Source: DASQHW01 sp038209365 (GTDB lineage: Bacteria > Actinomycetota > Acidimicrobiia > IMCC26256 > PALSA-610). Taken from it: 64,000 nucleotides of DNA. A program made the translations under genes and the position numbers. Under the pieces are notes generated by a model. That model worked only from the letters and a program-made list of their open reading frames with translations. It did no database searches and was not told the origin of the DNA. Where the stretch lies: NCBI GenBank assembly GCA_038209365.1, contig JBBQXS010000005.1:62001-126000 (forward strand), written 5' to 3'. Shown piece by piece: positions 57,650 through 64,000 of this stretch (positions are counted from its first letter, which is position 1; each line of letters opens with the position of its first letter).

Positions 57650-57922
57650 ATGCGCGGCGTCCGTCAGTTGTGCGCGTTGAAGAACGTGACGGTCTGCGGC
57701 GCATACGTCGCCGAGTACTCGTGCACCGCGAGCACGACGTTGACCTGGTCGCGCAGCAGGATCGCGGGGACGGCGTTCGGCCGGGTCGGCGAGATCGGGC
57801 GAACCGGCACCCGGCTCTACGTCGACGCGACGCTGCGCGGCACCGACAACACGATCACCGGGACGCCGATCTCCGTGCAGGGAAAGGACGCATCAGTCTG
57901 GGCACTCGACCTCGCGCCCTGA
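57650..57922 (+). CDS. Small Thr-rich beta-type hypothetical protein
   Basis: A 90-residue frame from ATG 57650 (GTG 57632 is also open). The sequence has the composition of a beta-rich domain: AYVAEYSCTASTTLTWSRS, then RTGTRLYVDATLRGTDNTITG and VQGKDASVWALDLAP, with third-position GC like real genes. No ribosome site or known family is evident. It could be a small secreted or remnant fragment of a larger gene. Confidence 0.35.
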   Translation: MRGVRQLCALKNVTVCGAYVAEYSCTASTTLTWSRSRIAGTAFGRVGEIGRTGTRLYVDATLRGTDNTITGTPISVQGKDASVWALDLAP

Positions 57923-57943
57923 CCCTCCGTTCGATCGTCCGAC

Positions 57944-58597
57944 CTAAGGCAGCGGTTCCGATGCGTTCTCTGCCTCTTGCCGATCCACGCCCATCGCGTC
58001 GAACAGGAATGAGAGGGTGGTGTCAAGCATCTGATCGGTGACGATGGACGGATCGACGAGGCGGTCGATGCCGAGGCCGTTGAAGAGCGCCATCCCGATC
58101 TCGGCGAGATCCGCGGTGGGGTAATTCGGGGCGACACCGAGGACTTCGTATTCATGTTCGATCAGCGCTTGGACTTGTGCGCGCGCGCGTTGGGCACTGG
58201 CGGCGAGCTTTTTCTGTGCGTTCGGATTGCGTCGGGCGTACAGGATGAACTCGAGCCAGAGCGTGACGAAGCTGTCGTCCCACGGAGACGCGTCGCTCCG
58301 CAAGATTTGACGGATGCGCGGGAACTGCTCGGCCTGGTCGTGTGAGCCGCCCTCCAACGCTTCGCTCACGACCGCGAACTGACGATCGACGCGGTCGTGG
58401 AAGAGCTCGAGGAACAGGTCGTCCTTGCTCTTGAAGTTGGAGTAGACGGCCCCCTTACTGAAGCCGGCAGTGGCGGCGACCTCGTCGAGCGTGGATCCGT
58501 GGAAGCCATTGCGGGCGAACACGATGGCCGCGGCGTCCAGGAGGTGCTGGCGGGTCATCGCTCGGCGACGTTCGGGGGTGAGGGGCTCGAAGCTCAA
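57944..58597 (-). CDS. TetR-family regulator divergent from P450
   Basis: A 217-residue repressor. The helix-turn-helix is TRQHLLDAAAIVFARNGFHGSTLDEVAATAGFSKGAVYSNFKSKDDLFLELFHDRV. The C-terminal part is the ligand and dimer domain. TTG 58597 has a GGGGG-type ribosome site 8 bases upstream; the internal ATG 58558 would remove the first 13 residues. A perfect palindrome in the intergenic region overlaps the -10 of the divergent P450 promoter, so this protein is very likely its repressor. The inducer is presumably the P450 substrate or a related molecule. Confidence 0.93.
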   Translation of the reverse strand: MSFEPLTPERRRAMTRQHLLDAAAIVFARNGFHGSTLDEVAATAGFSKGAVYSNFKSKDDLFLELFHDRVDRQFAVVSEALEGGSHDQAEQFPRIRQILRSDASPWDDSFVTLWLEFILYARRNPNAQKKLAASAQRARAQVQALIEHEYEVLGVAPNYPTADLAEIGMALFNGLGIDRLVDPSIVTDQMLDTTLSFLFDAMGVDRQEAENASEPLP

Positions 58598-58609
58598 CGC
58601 GGAACCCCC

Positions 58610-58638
58610 TTGACGTACCCGCCGTTACGGCGAATACT
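58610..58638 (+). promoter_or_regulatory. Sigma-70-type promoter of the P450 gene
   Basis: TTGACG (58610-58615) and AATACT (58633-58638) are separated by 17 bases, a good match to the housekeeping consensus. The predicted start site is near 58645-58646, so the 52-residue ORF at 58646 would be leaderless. It is read directly from sequence and supported by the palindrome over the -10. Confidence 0.65.
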
Positions 58639-58647
58639 CCAGAGTAT
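58634..58647. promoter_or_regulatory. 14-bp perfect palindrome, likely TetR operator
   Basis: ATACTC-CA-GAGTAT is a perfect inverted repeat in the TetR-P450 intergenic region that covers the -10 box of the P450 promoter. The size and location are typical for a TetR operator repressing the P450. Protein binding is inferred. Confidence 0.65.
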
Positions 58648-58804
58648 GCAGTCTACGACTCGGAATCTCACGAGCTTCAGGGTAGCCGCGACACACGCCG
58701 AGGCGCTGGCGTGGCTCGCCCGGCGTCTCGACTGGGAAGATCGCGTCCTGGATCTGGAGGCCGGCTCGGGCGAACCCACCGCACCAGTCGCACGGGCGAG
58801 TTGA
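58646..58804 (+). CDS. Putative 52-residue leader ORF upstream of the P450
   Basis: ATG 58646 falls at the predicted transcription start of the P450 promoter, so it would be translated without a leader, as is common in actinobacteria. It encodes a small helical peptide (MQSTTRNLTSFRVAATHAEA, then LAWLARRLDWEDRVLDLEAGSG) and stops one base before the P450 GTG. It may couple translation to the P450 or be a small regulatory protein. No homologue is recognised, and it could be chance. Confidence 0.4.
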   Translation: MQSTTRNLTSFRVAATHAEALAWLARRLDWEDRVLDLEAGSGEPTAPVARAS

Positions 58805-58805
58805 G

Positions 58806-60038
58806 GTGACGGTGCAGACGGATGCGGGCGGGGCGGGTTTCGACCCGTTCGAGTTGCCGGACACGATCCAGCTCGGCACCATCGATGATCCCTATCCCCG
58901 TCTGGCCGCCGCTCGCCGCAAGGGGCCGGTGCAGCTCGAGTGGCCGCTTTCGGACGATGCAGCAGCCGCCGCGCTGGAGGGCGATCCGTGGATCAACGTG
59001 CTCGGCCACGACGAAGTCGTCGCCGTGCTGCGCGACCACGAGACCTATTCGTCGAACGTCATCGCCGAGCTCATGGCGCCCGCGCTCGACCACACCATGA
59101 TCGCAATGGACGAACCCGAACACCGGGCGCAGCGCGCCCTGGTCGCACCCGCGTTCCGTCCCAAGCTCCTCGCCCGCTGGGAGCACGAACTCATCGGACG
59201 AGTCCTCGACGAACTCATCGACGCGTTCGCTCCGCTCGGTCATGCCGATCTGGTCCGCCGACTGACCTTCGCGTTTCCCGTACGCGTCATCGCGCGAATA
59301 CTCGGCCTGCCCGAACGCGACTCGCCACAATTCCAGCGCTGGTCTCTCGAGCTCATCAGCATGATCGTCAACTGGGACCGCGGCATCGCCGCGTCAAACG
59401 CACTACGCGCCTACTTCGCCGAACGCGTCGCCGAACGTCGCCAACACCCACGAGATGACCTCATCAGCGAACTCGTCGATACCGAAGTCGGCGGGCAGCG
59501 GCTCACGGACAAAGACATCTTCGCCTTCCTGATCATGCTGCTCCCAGCCGGGATCGAGACCACCTACCGCTCGCTCGGCAACCTCCTGTTCGCGCTCCTC
59601 ACGCACCCCAACCAGCTCGACGAAGTCGCGCAGAACCCCGAACTGCGCGGCGCAGCCATCGAAGAAGGCCTGCGCTGGGAAACGCCGCTCGTACTGATCC
59701 CGCGCCAATGCGTACGAGACACGCAACTCGGCGGCATCGACATCCCCGCCGGTCGAGGACTCAACGTCTTCCTCGCATCCGCAAACCGCGACGAACGCCA
59801 CTACACGGAGCCTGACCGCTTCCACATCCACCGCACCCCCGCGCCGCACATCTCGTTCGGATCCGGACCACACATGTGCCTCGGCCAACACCTCGCCCGC
59901 ATGGAATCCCGCCTCGCGCTCGATGCAATACTCCAACGCCTGCGCAACCTTCGCCTCGACTCCCAAGCACCCCGCCCCCGCATCATCGGCAGCCTCTTCC
60001 GATCGCCAAACACACTCCCCATCTGCTTCACCGCCTGA
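58806..60038 (+). CDS. Cytochrome P450
   Basis: A 410-residue P450. It contains ALDHTMIAMDEPEHRAQRALVAPAFRP (C-helix region with the His/Arg haem contacts), the I-helix LLPAGIETTYRSLGN with A-G-x-E-T-T, the K-helix EEGLRWETPL and the haem loop FGSGPHMCLGQHLARME. GTG 58806 lies one base after the small leader ORF stop. Control is probably by the divergent TetR through the palindrome at 58634-58647. No redox partner gene is adjacent. It looks unlike the CYP125-type P450 in the earlier cluster, with a single Gly in the haem loop. Confidence 0.93.
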   Translation: MTVQTDAGGAGFDPFELPDTIQLGTIDDPYPRLAAARRKGPVQLEWPLSDDAAAAALEGDPWINVLGHDEVVAVLRDHETYSSNVIAELMAPALDHTMIAMDEPEHRAQRALVAPAFRPKLLARWEHELIGRVLDELIDAFAPLGHADLVRRLTFAFPVRVIARILGLPERDSPQFQRWSLELISMIVNWDRGIAASNALRAYFAERVAERRQHPRDDLISELVDTEVGGQRLTDKDIFAFLIMLLPAGIETTYRSLGNLLFALLTHPNQLDEVAQNPELRGAAIEEGLRWETPLVLIPRQCVRDTQLGGIDIPAGRGLNVFLASANRDERHYTEPDRFHIHRTPAPHISFGSGPHMCLGQHLARMESRLALDAILQRLRNLRLDSQAPRPRIIGSLFRSPNTLPICFTA

Positions 60039-60400
60039 GCCAATCACGCTGGTTTCGCAAGCCCGGACAAACCGAGTCCGAGGCTGCGAAGACCGGCAAT
60101 GGGTTGTGCGCGCCTCTACTACTAGTCCCGCCCAGGCGTTTAGCTCGCAGATGGCGGTGCGGACTCTGTAGGCGGCGCTACCGGCAAGGCCGATCGGCCG
60201 CCCATACTCCCGACGTTGACGATGCTGCCGCCTTTCCGCTGCAATCTGCGGGGCATTCTCGGGCGCCAACGACCAGGATGCGTGATGTCATGAGCTTCGT
60301 CTGGCGCGACCATACCGAGCGGGCAACAAGGATCGCCCGGAACGCCGGATCGACGGCAACAGATCGCCGGTCGAGGACGACGAGATGAGAGGACCTGATC
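60039..60400. other. 362-base stretch with an antisense remnant of a short-chain dehydrogenase
   Basis: No complete gene. On the minus strand at about 60175-60265 a frame reads KGGSIVNVGSMGGRSALPV, the typical catalytic-serine region of SDR enzymes, then loses sense; a second frame continues AAYRVRTAICELNAW, similar to the Y-x-x-x-K segment with the lysine lost. This looks like a decayed SDR fragment. The remainder up to the SDR gene at 60401 holds its ribosome site (GAGAGGA) and nothing else recognised. Confidence 0.35.
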
Positions 60401-61135
60401 ATGGCCGAGCAGACACAGGCGGCGCCCCGGGTCGCTCTCGTCACCGGAGCAACGTCGGGCATCGGACGGGCGGTTGCCCTGAAGCTCGCGAGTGACGGCT
60501 TCGAAGTGATCGTGCACGGCCGCGACACTGCGCGCGGCGCGGCGACGGTCCGAGCCATCGAAGAGGCAGGCGGACGCGCCCGCTTCGTGGCGGCCGACGT
60601 CGCGGACGCCGACGACGTGACCCGGCTCGCGAAGGAGGCCGGTGACGTGGACGTCTTGATCAACAACGCGGGTTTCTCATGGTTCGGTCCCACGGCCGAC
60701 CTCGATCCCGCCACGTTCGACGCGCTCTTCGCGAGCAACGTCCGTTCGGCCTACCAGTTGGTTGCCGCGATCGCCCCCGGGATGGCATCGAGGGGACATG
60801 GAAGCATCGTCAGCCTCGACTCGATGTCGGGACACGTCGGCCTCGCCGGCGGTGCGGCGTACGGGGCCACCAAAGCAAGCCTCACCGCCCTCTCCCGCTC
60901 CTGGGCCGCTGAGTTCAGCCCGGCGGGAGTTCGGGTCAACACCGTCGCGCCCGGGCCGGTCTATACGGACGGGGCCAGCCCGGACCGGATCGAGCAGTTG
61001 GGCAAGAGCACGTTGCTCGGGCGCGCCGCCCAGGTCGAGGAGATCGCGGACGTCATCGCCTTCGTCGCGTCGGACAAGGCGAGCTACATCACGGGTGCGG
61101 TGATCCCCGTCGACGGTGGACGCACGGCTATCTGA
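60401..61135 (+). CDS. Short-chain dehydrogenase/reductase
   Basis: A 244-residue NAD(P)-dependent SDR with the cofactor loop VTGATSGIGRAVALKLA (T-G-x3-G-x-G), DVLINNAGFSW, catalytic Ser in GSIVSLDSMSGHVG, and Y-x-x-x-K as AYGATKASLTALSR. The end TGAVIPVDGGRTAI is normal. ATG 60401 is preceded by AGAGGA. The VIVHGRD after beta 2 suggests NADPH. It likely oxidises or reduces an alcohol/ketone; the substrate is unknown. It is adjacent to a decayed antisense SDR remnant and convergent with the long propeller-phosphoesterase. Confidence 0.93.
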   Translation: MAEQTQAAPRVALVTGATSGIGRAVALKLASDGFEVIVHGRDTARGAATVRAIEEAGGRARFVAADVADADDVTRLAKEAGDVDVLINNAGFSWFGPTADLDPATFDALFASNVRSAYQLVAAIAPGMASRGHGSIVSLDSMSGHVGLAGGAAYGATKASLTALSRSWAAEFSPAGVRVNTVAPGPVYTDGASPDRIEQLGKSTLLGRAAQVEEIADVIAFVASDKASYITGAVIPVDGGRTAI

Positions 61136-61162
61136 CCGACATTGCTTCCACTGGAGATATTG

Positions 61163-63934
61163 CTATTCGTCGGCCTCAGGTGGGGTGAGTGCCTCGAGCG
61201 CGTCGATGATGCTGCGCTGTTGTCGGAACGATTCGACCGCGACGGTCGACCGTTCGTGCTCACGCATCGACGCGCCCGGGCCGGGCACGGGTGGAGTTGC
61301 GGCCCAACCGTAGACGCTGTGCCAGAGCACCTGGTCCGAGAGTTCCTGCGGCACGAGATCGACCTTGTCGAACGGCAAATGGAGCGCGAGCTGGCGGGCG
61401 TCACTCGCCGATGGGAAGGCGGTATCGAGATAGGACGCCACCACCACCGGGTTGCGGTCGCCGAGGGACTGCTCGGGTTGGATCGCGTCGTAGGGCGTGA
61501 AGTCAGGTCGCCTGGTGAACGCGTCGTACATCGGTGTCGCGAGCGCGTCGAACAATGACAACGGCTTCAGACCGAGGATCAACTCAGCGGTACGAAGCGC
61601 GCTGTACTGGTCGTAGCGCGTGTGCACGACCGCGCCCTTCTTCGCGTATGGAGAGATGATGAACGCGGGCATGCGGTGTGCGTCGACGTGGTCGGCACCA
61701 TCTTGGGAGTCGTCTTCGATGACGAAAATGGCCGAGTGCGCCCACACCTCGCGATCGTGGCTGATCAACTGCACGAGCTGACCGAGTGCGAGGTCGTTGT
61801 CGGCGATCATCGCCTTCGGTGTCGGCTTGCCGGGCGCGACGCCGTTGGTGTGATCGTTGGGCAGCGTCAGATATACGAACGACGGTACGTGATCGGCGCC
61901 ACCTGCTGTCCACTGGTTGAACTTCTGCTGGAAGTGATCGAAGCGACTGTTTGCGGGATCGCCGACCTCGCCGTAGTGACCCGAGTCGGTGTTGCACCGA
62001 AGATTGGGATACGTGCCGTCGCAGCCGAACCGGGGCGGATAGCTGAAGTCCTGGCCCGCGTTCACGGCCGGTTTCGTAGGGCGGCCATCGTCGGCGAGTC
62101 CGGCCGAGAACTCGCCGAAGTTGTTGAACGACACGCCCTGGCGGACGGCCTGATCGAAGACGAACGCGTTCGGCGGATACGTCTCGGCGGTGAGTCCTGC
62201 GCTGTTGACCCGGCCACGGCCGGAATAGTCGGCGTGCAGCGCCTTTTGCACGAAGTCGATCGCGTATGAGCTCGACGTCACCACGTGTCCGTCGGTACTC
62301 ACCTCGCTATCGGCGTAGAAATGGTCGAGCAGGGGAAACCGGCGCGCAAGCCCGTGCGCATTCGGGGTAACGCCACCGGCGGGACCGCGCACGCCGTTAT
62401 CGTCGACAACCTCCAAGCTAGGGTCGCCGTCGCCGCGCGGCTCGCTGCCGAAAATCTGGTCGTAGGTGCGGTTCTCGCGCACGACATAGAACACATGCGT
62501 GATCTGCCGGCTCGGCTCACCGTGCTTGTCGACGACCGGAGTGTGGCGAGGAGCGCGGCGGAAGTTCTCGGGCCGGACTTGAGCGTCCGCAATGCGCGTC
62601 AAATGCCGCACCTCACGATCCGTCGGGCGCTCGAGCACACCGACATAGCCGTTGAGCTTGTCGATGACGTAGCTGCCGTACGGTGCGGCCCCACTGTTCG
62701 CCCAGTTCTGACCGTACTCGGGATTGGGGCCCGCGCCGAGCCCTTTCGCGGCGAGCCACACGAGGTGCGCACCGTCGGGTGTCACCGCAACCGCCGCCGG
62801 ATAGGCCGCGGTCGGGATCTTTCCAACCAGGCCGAAGTTCGGCGTGCGCCCGCCGGGTCGATGGCCGAGCGCGATCACGGCGACCGCGTCTTCCCCACTG
62901 TCTGCAACGAACAGTGTCCGACCGTCGGGGCTCTCGGCGAGGTCGACCGGAGCGGAACCGATTCCTTGTTTGCGTTCCACCGATGCGGTACGCGCAACGG
63001 TGCGCGTACTGGTGTCGAGCGCAACCACGCTGTCGCGGTTCGTCACCGCGACATACATTGCATCGCGCCGCGGGTCGGCGAGCAGCGCTTCCGGATGCGC
63101 CTCGAGATCACCGCGAGGACCGCCAACACCGATGGTTGCGACGACCACCTTTGCCGCCAGGTCAACGACGCTCACCGTGCCGTCGAGCTCGTTGCTCACG
63201 TACGCGGCGCGGCCGTGTCGTTCGACCGCCACGTCGTACGGGAAATTGCCGACGGCAACCAGCTGCGTCGCGTGCGCGGGCTGGGTGAGGTCGACGATTG
63301 CGAGCTTGTCGGCCTGATTCAGTGCGACCAGCAATGTGCGGCCGTCAGGCGTGACGCTGAGTCCTTCGGGCCAACCGAGGTCACCGCCTTGCCGTTGCGC
63401 AGTGCCGCCCGTCGTCGGCGGGAGCTGGATCGGCGTTTGTTCGGTACCTCTCCCGGTCGCGGGGTCGACCTCGAACACGTGCACCGCGTCGCCGGCGTTC
63501 GCGACCGTCGGACCGTACGATTCGGCGCTGCCGAGCGGTTCGCCCGAGACGTACGCGACTTTGCCGGTGGGGCTGAATGCGATGCCGCCATAGGCTCCCG
63601 GCAAAGGCAGGACTTGCACCACCGCGCCCGTCGCGACGTCGACGACATGCACGCCATCCTTGCCGTGGCCCGAGTCGACCGCCCAGTAGAAGCGGCCATC
63701 GTGTGTCAGGGCGCCGCCGGTAGGGAAGTCGCCGACCTCGGTGAGCCGACCCGCAGGGCGAAGATGGCGACCATTGGCGGTCAGCAGCAATGACGGTCCG
63801 ATCTCCCCGCGTCGCACGCCGCGATGGGAGCGCGACGACGCGGGACCAGTACTTGCTGTTGTCACGCCGAGCGCAGACGCGACGAACGCGATCAGCAGCG
63901 TGAGGCCAACCGGGCGGAACACCGAACGTTTCAT
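61163..63934 (-). CDS. Exported YVTN beta-propeller / phosphoesterase bifunctional protein
   Basis: A 923-residue exported protein. The signal peptide is MKRSVFRPVGLTLLIAFVAS, with a likely cleavage near residue 30. Residues about 60-450 form a seven-bladed YVTN/WD-like propeller (for example AFSPTGKVAYVSGEP, SVTPDGRTLLVALNQADKLAIVDL, YVSNELDGTVSVVDLAAKVVVATIG). Residues about 480-880 match the phospholipase C/acid phosphatase-like phosphoesterase family: THVFYVVRENRTYDQIFG (metal-binding E-N-R-x-x-D), DHFYADSEVSTDGHVVTSSSYAIDFV, and FVIEDDSQDGADHVDAHRMPAFIISPYAKKG. ATG 63934 follows GCGAGGAG. It likely cleaves phosphate esters outside the cell. No terminal anchor is obvious. Confidence 0.9.
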   Translation of the reverse strand: MKRSVFRPVGLTLLIAFVASALGVTTASTGPASSRSHRGVRRGEIGPSLLLTANGRHLRPAGRLTEVGDFPTGGALTHDGRFYWAVDSGHGKDGVHVVDVATGAVVQVLPLPGAYGGIAFSPTGKVAYVSGEPLGSAESYGPTVANAGDAVHVFEVDPATGRGTEQTPIQLPPTTGGTAQRQGGDLGWPEGLSVTPDGRTLLVALNQADKLAIVDLTQPAHATQLVAVGNFPYDVAVERHGRAAYVSNELDGTVSVVDLAAKVVVATIGVGGPRGDLEAHPEALLADPRRDAMYVAVTNRDSVVALDTSTRTVARTASVERKQGIGSAPVDLAESPDGRTLFVADSGEDAVAVIALGHRPGGRTPNFGLVGKIPTAAYPAAVAVTPDGAHLVWLAAKGLGAGPNPEYGQNWANSGAAPYGSYVIDKLNGYVGVLERPTDREVRHLTRIADAQVRPENFRRAPRHTPVVDKHGEPSRQITHVFYVVRENRTYDQIFGSEPRGDGDPSLEVVDDNGVRGPAGGVTPNAHGLARRFPLLDHFYADSEVSTDGHVVTSSSYAIDFVQKALHADYSGRGRVNSAGLTAETYPPNAFVFDQAVRQGVSFNNFGEFSAGLADDGRPTKPAVNAGQDFSYPPRFGCDGTYPNLRCNTDSGHYGEVGDPANSRFDHFQQKFNQWTAGGADHVPSFVYLTLPNDHTNGVAPGKPTPKAMIADNDLALGQLVQLISHDREVWAHSAIFVIEDDSQDGADHVDAHRMPAFIISPYAKKGAVVHTRYDQYSALRTAELILGLKPLSLFDALATPMYDAFTRRPDFTPYDAIQPEQSLGDRNPVVVASYLDTAFPSASDARQLALHLPFDKVDLVPQELSDQVLWHSVYGWAATPPVPGPGASMREHERSTVAVESFRQQRSIIDALEALTPPEADE

Positions 63935-64000
63935 TGCGCTCCTCGCGTATCGACGCGACTACCGACCGTCGCCAACATGGCTACTCGACCCGCGATCGTC
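63935..64000 (-). other. Upstream region of the propeller-phosphoesterase gene
   Basis: The 66 bases to the window edge hold the ribosome site GCGAGGAG immediately before ATG 63934. No other feature is recognised. Confidence 0.3.

Overview
The window is a high-GC chromosomal segment from an actinobacterium, most likely an uncultured or environmental member of the Acidimicrobiia. The evidence is very high GC at third codon positions, many GTG/TTG starts, ATGA/GTGA stop-start overlaps, an actinobacterial-type SerC, a deazaflavin (F420)-type nitroreductase-like protein, a mycothiol-isomerase-like protein, and several P450, acyl-CoA dehydrogenase and Rieske oxygenase genes. The taxonomic call is an inference from gene content. 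I saw no rRNA, tRNA, CRISPR array, insertion sequence or phage genes.

Layout. 1-3160: the 3' end of serC, then a three-gene group. Its middle gene (1930-2451) is split by an in-frame TGA followed directly by Gly-Ser-Cys codons, which is the signature of a UGSC-motif selenoprotein, with a SECIS-like hairpin just downstream. Its upstream partner carries a thioredoxin-like CPTC domain. A conventional gene caller would break or lose the selenoprotein. 3157-10915: a secreted lipoprotein, a serine hydrolase, an acyl-CoA dehydrogenase, a large SPFH protein, an MFS exporter and another lipoprotein. 11002-15899: a probable copper-handling cluster (YcnI-like protein, His-rich membrane protein, CopC-CopD fusion, thioredoxin-like lipoprotein). 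15906-21398: a branched-chain-amino-acid-type ABC transporter operon with a fused LivH-LivM permease, facing a Rieske oxygenase gene. 22833-26729: molybdate modABC behind a PadR regulator and a CAAX-type membrane protease.

26917-29956: MoxR ATPase, DUF58 and von Willebrand A genes with overlapping ends. 29963-35712: a metallo-beta-lactamase-fold protein, a PAS protein, an SRPBCC protein with a suspicious upstream amber codon, and a 1270-residue cyclase-ATPase-TPR protein built like mammalian soluble adenylyl cyclase. 35734-38790: two divergent secreted beta-rich proteins, one with a low-GC N-terminal half. 38831-41832: a stand-alone adenylate kinase, an Nfu N-domain protein and two membrane proteins.

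41926-50724: a lipid/steroid-catabolism-like cluster (frameshifted P450, MDR oxidoreductase, acyl-CoA synthetase, methyltransferase, acyl-CoA dehydrogenase, CYP125/142-like P450, TetR regulator, KshA-like Rieske oxygenase). 50734-57566: signalling and small genes (two stand-alone cyclic-nucleotide-binding proteins flanking a dodecin, a tandem helix-turn-helix repeat protein, a truncated ATPase-like domain, a STAS-PAS-HATPase protein). 57650-64000: a TetR/P450 divergon with a clear palindromic operator over the -10 box, an SDR, and a long YVTN-propeller/phosphoesterase protein.

The most notable items are the UGSC selenoprotein system, the soluble-adenylyl-cyclase-like protein, the three neighbouring exported proteins whose predicted mature N-terminus is histidine, and the TetR/P450 control region.
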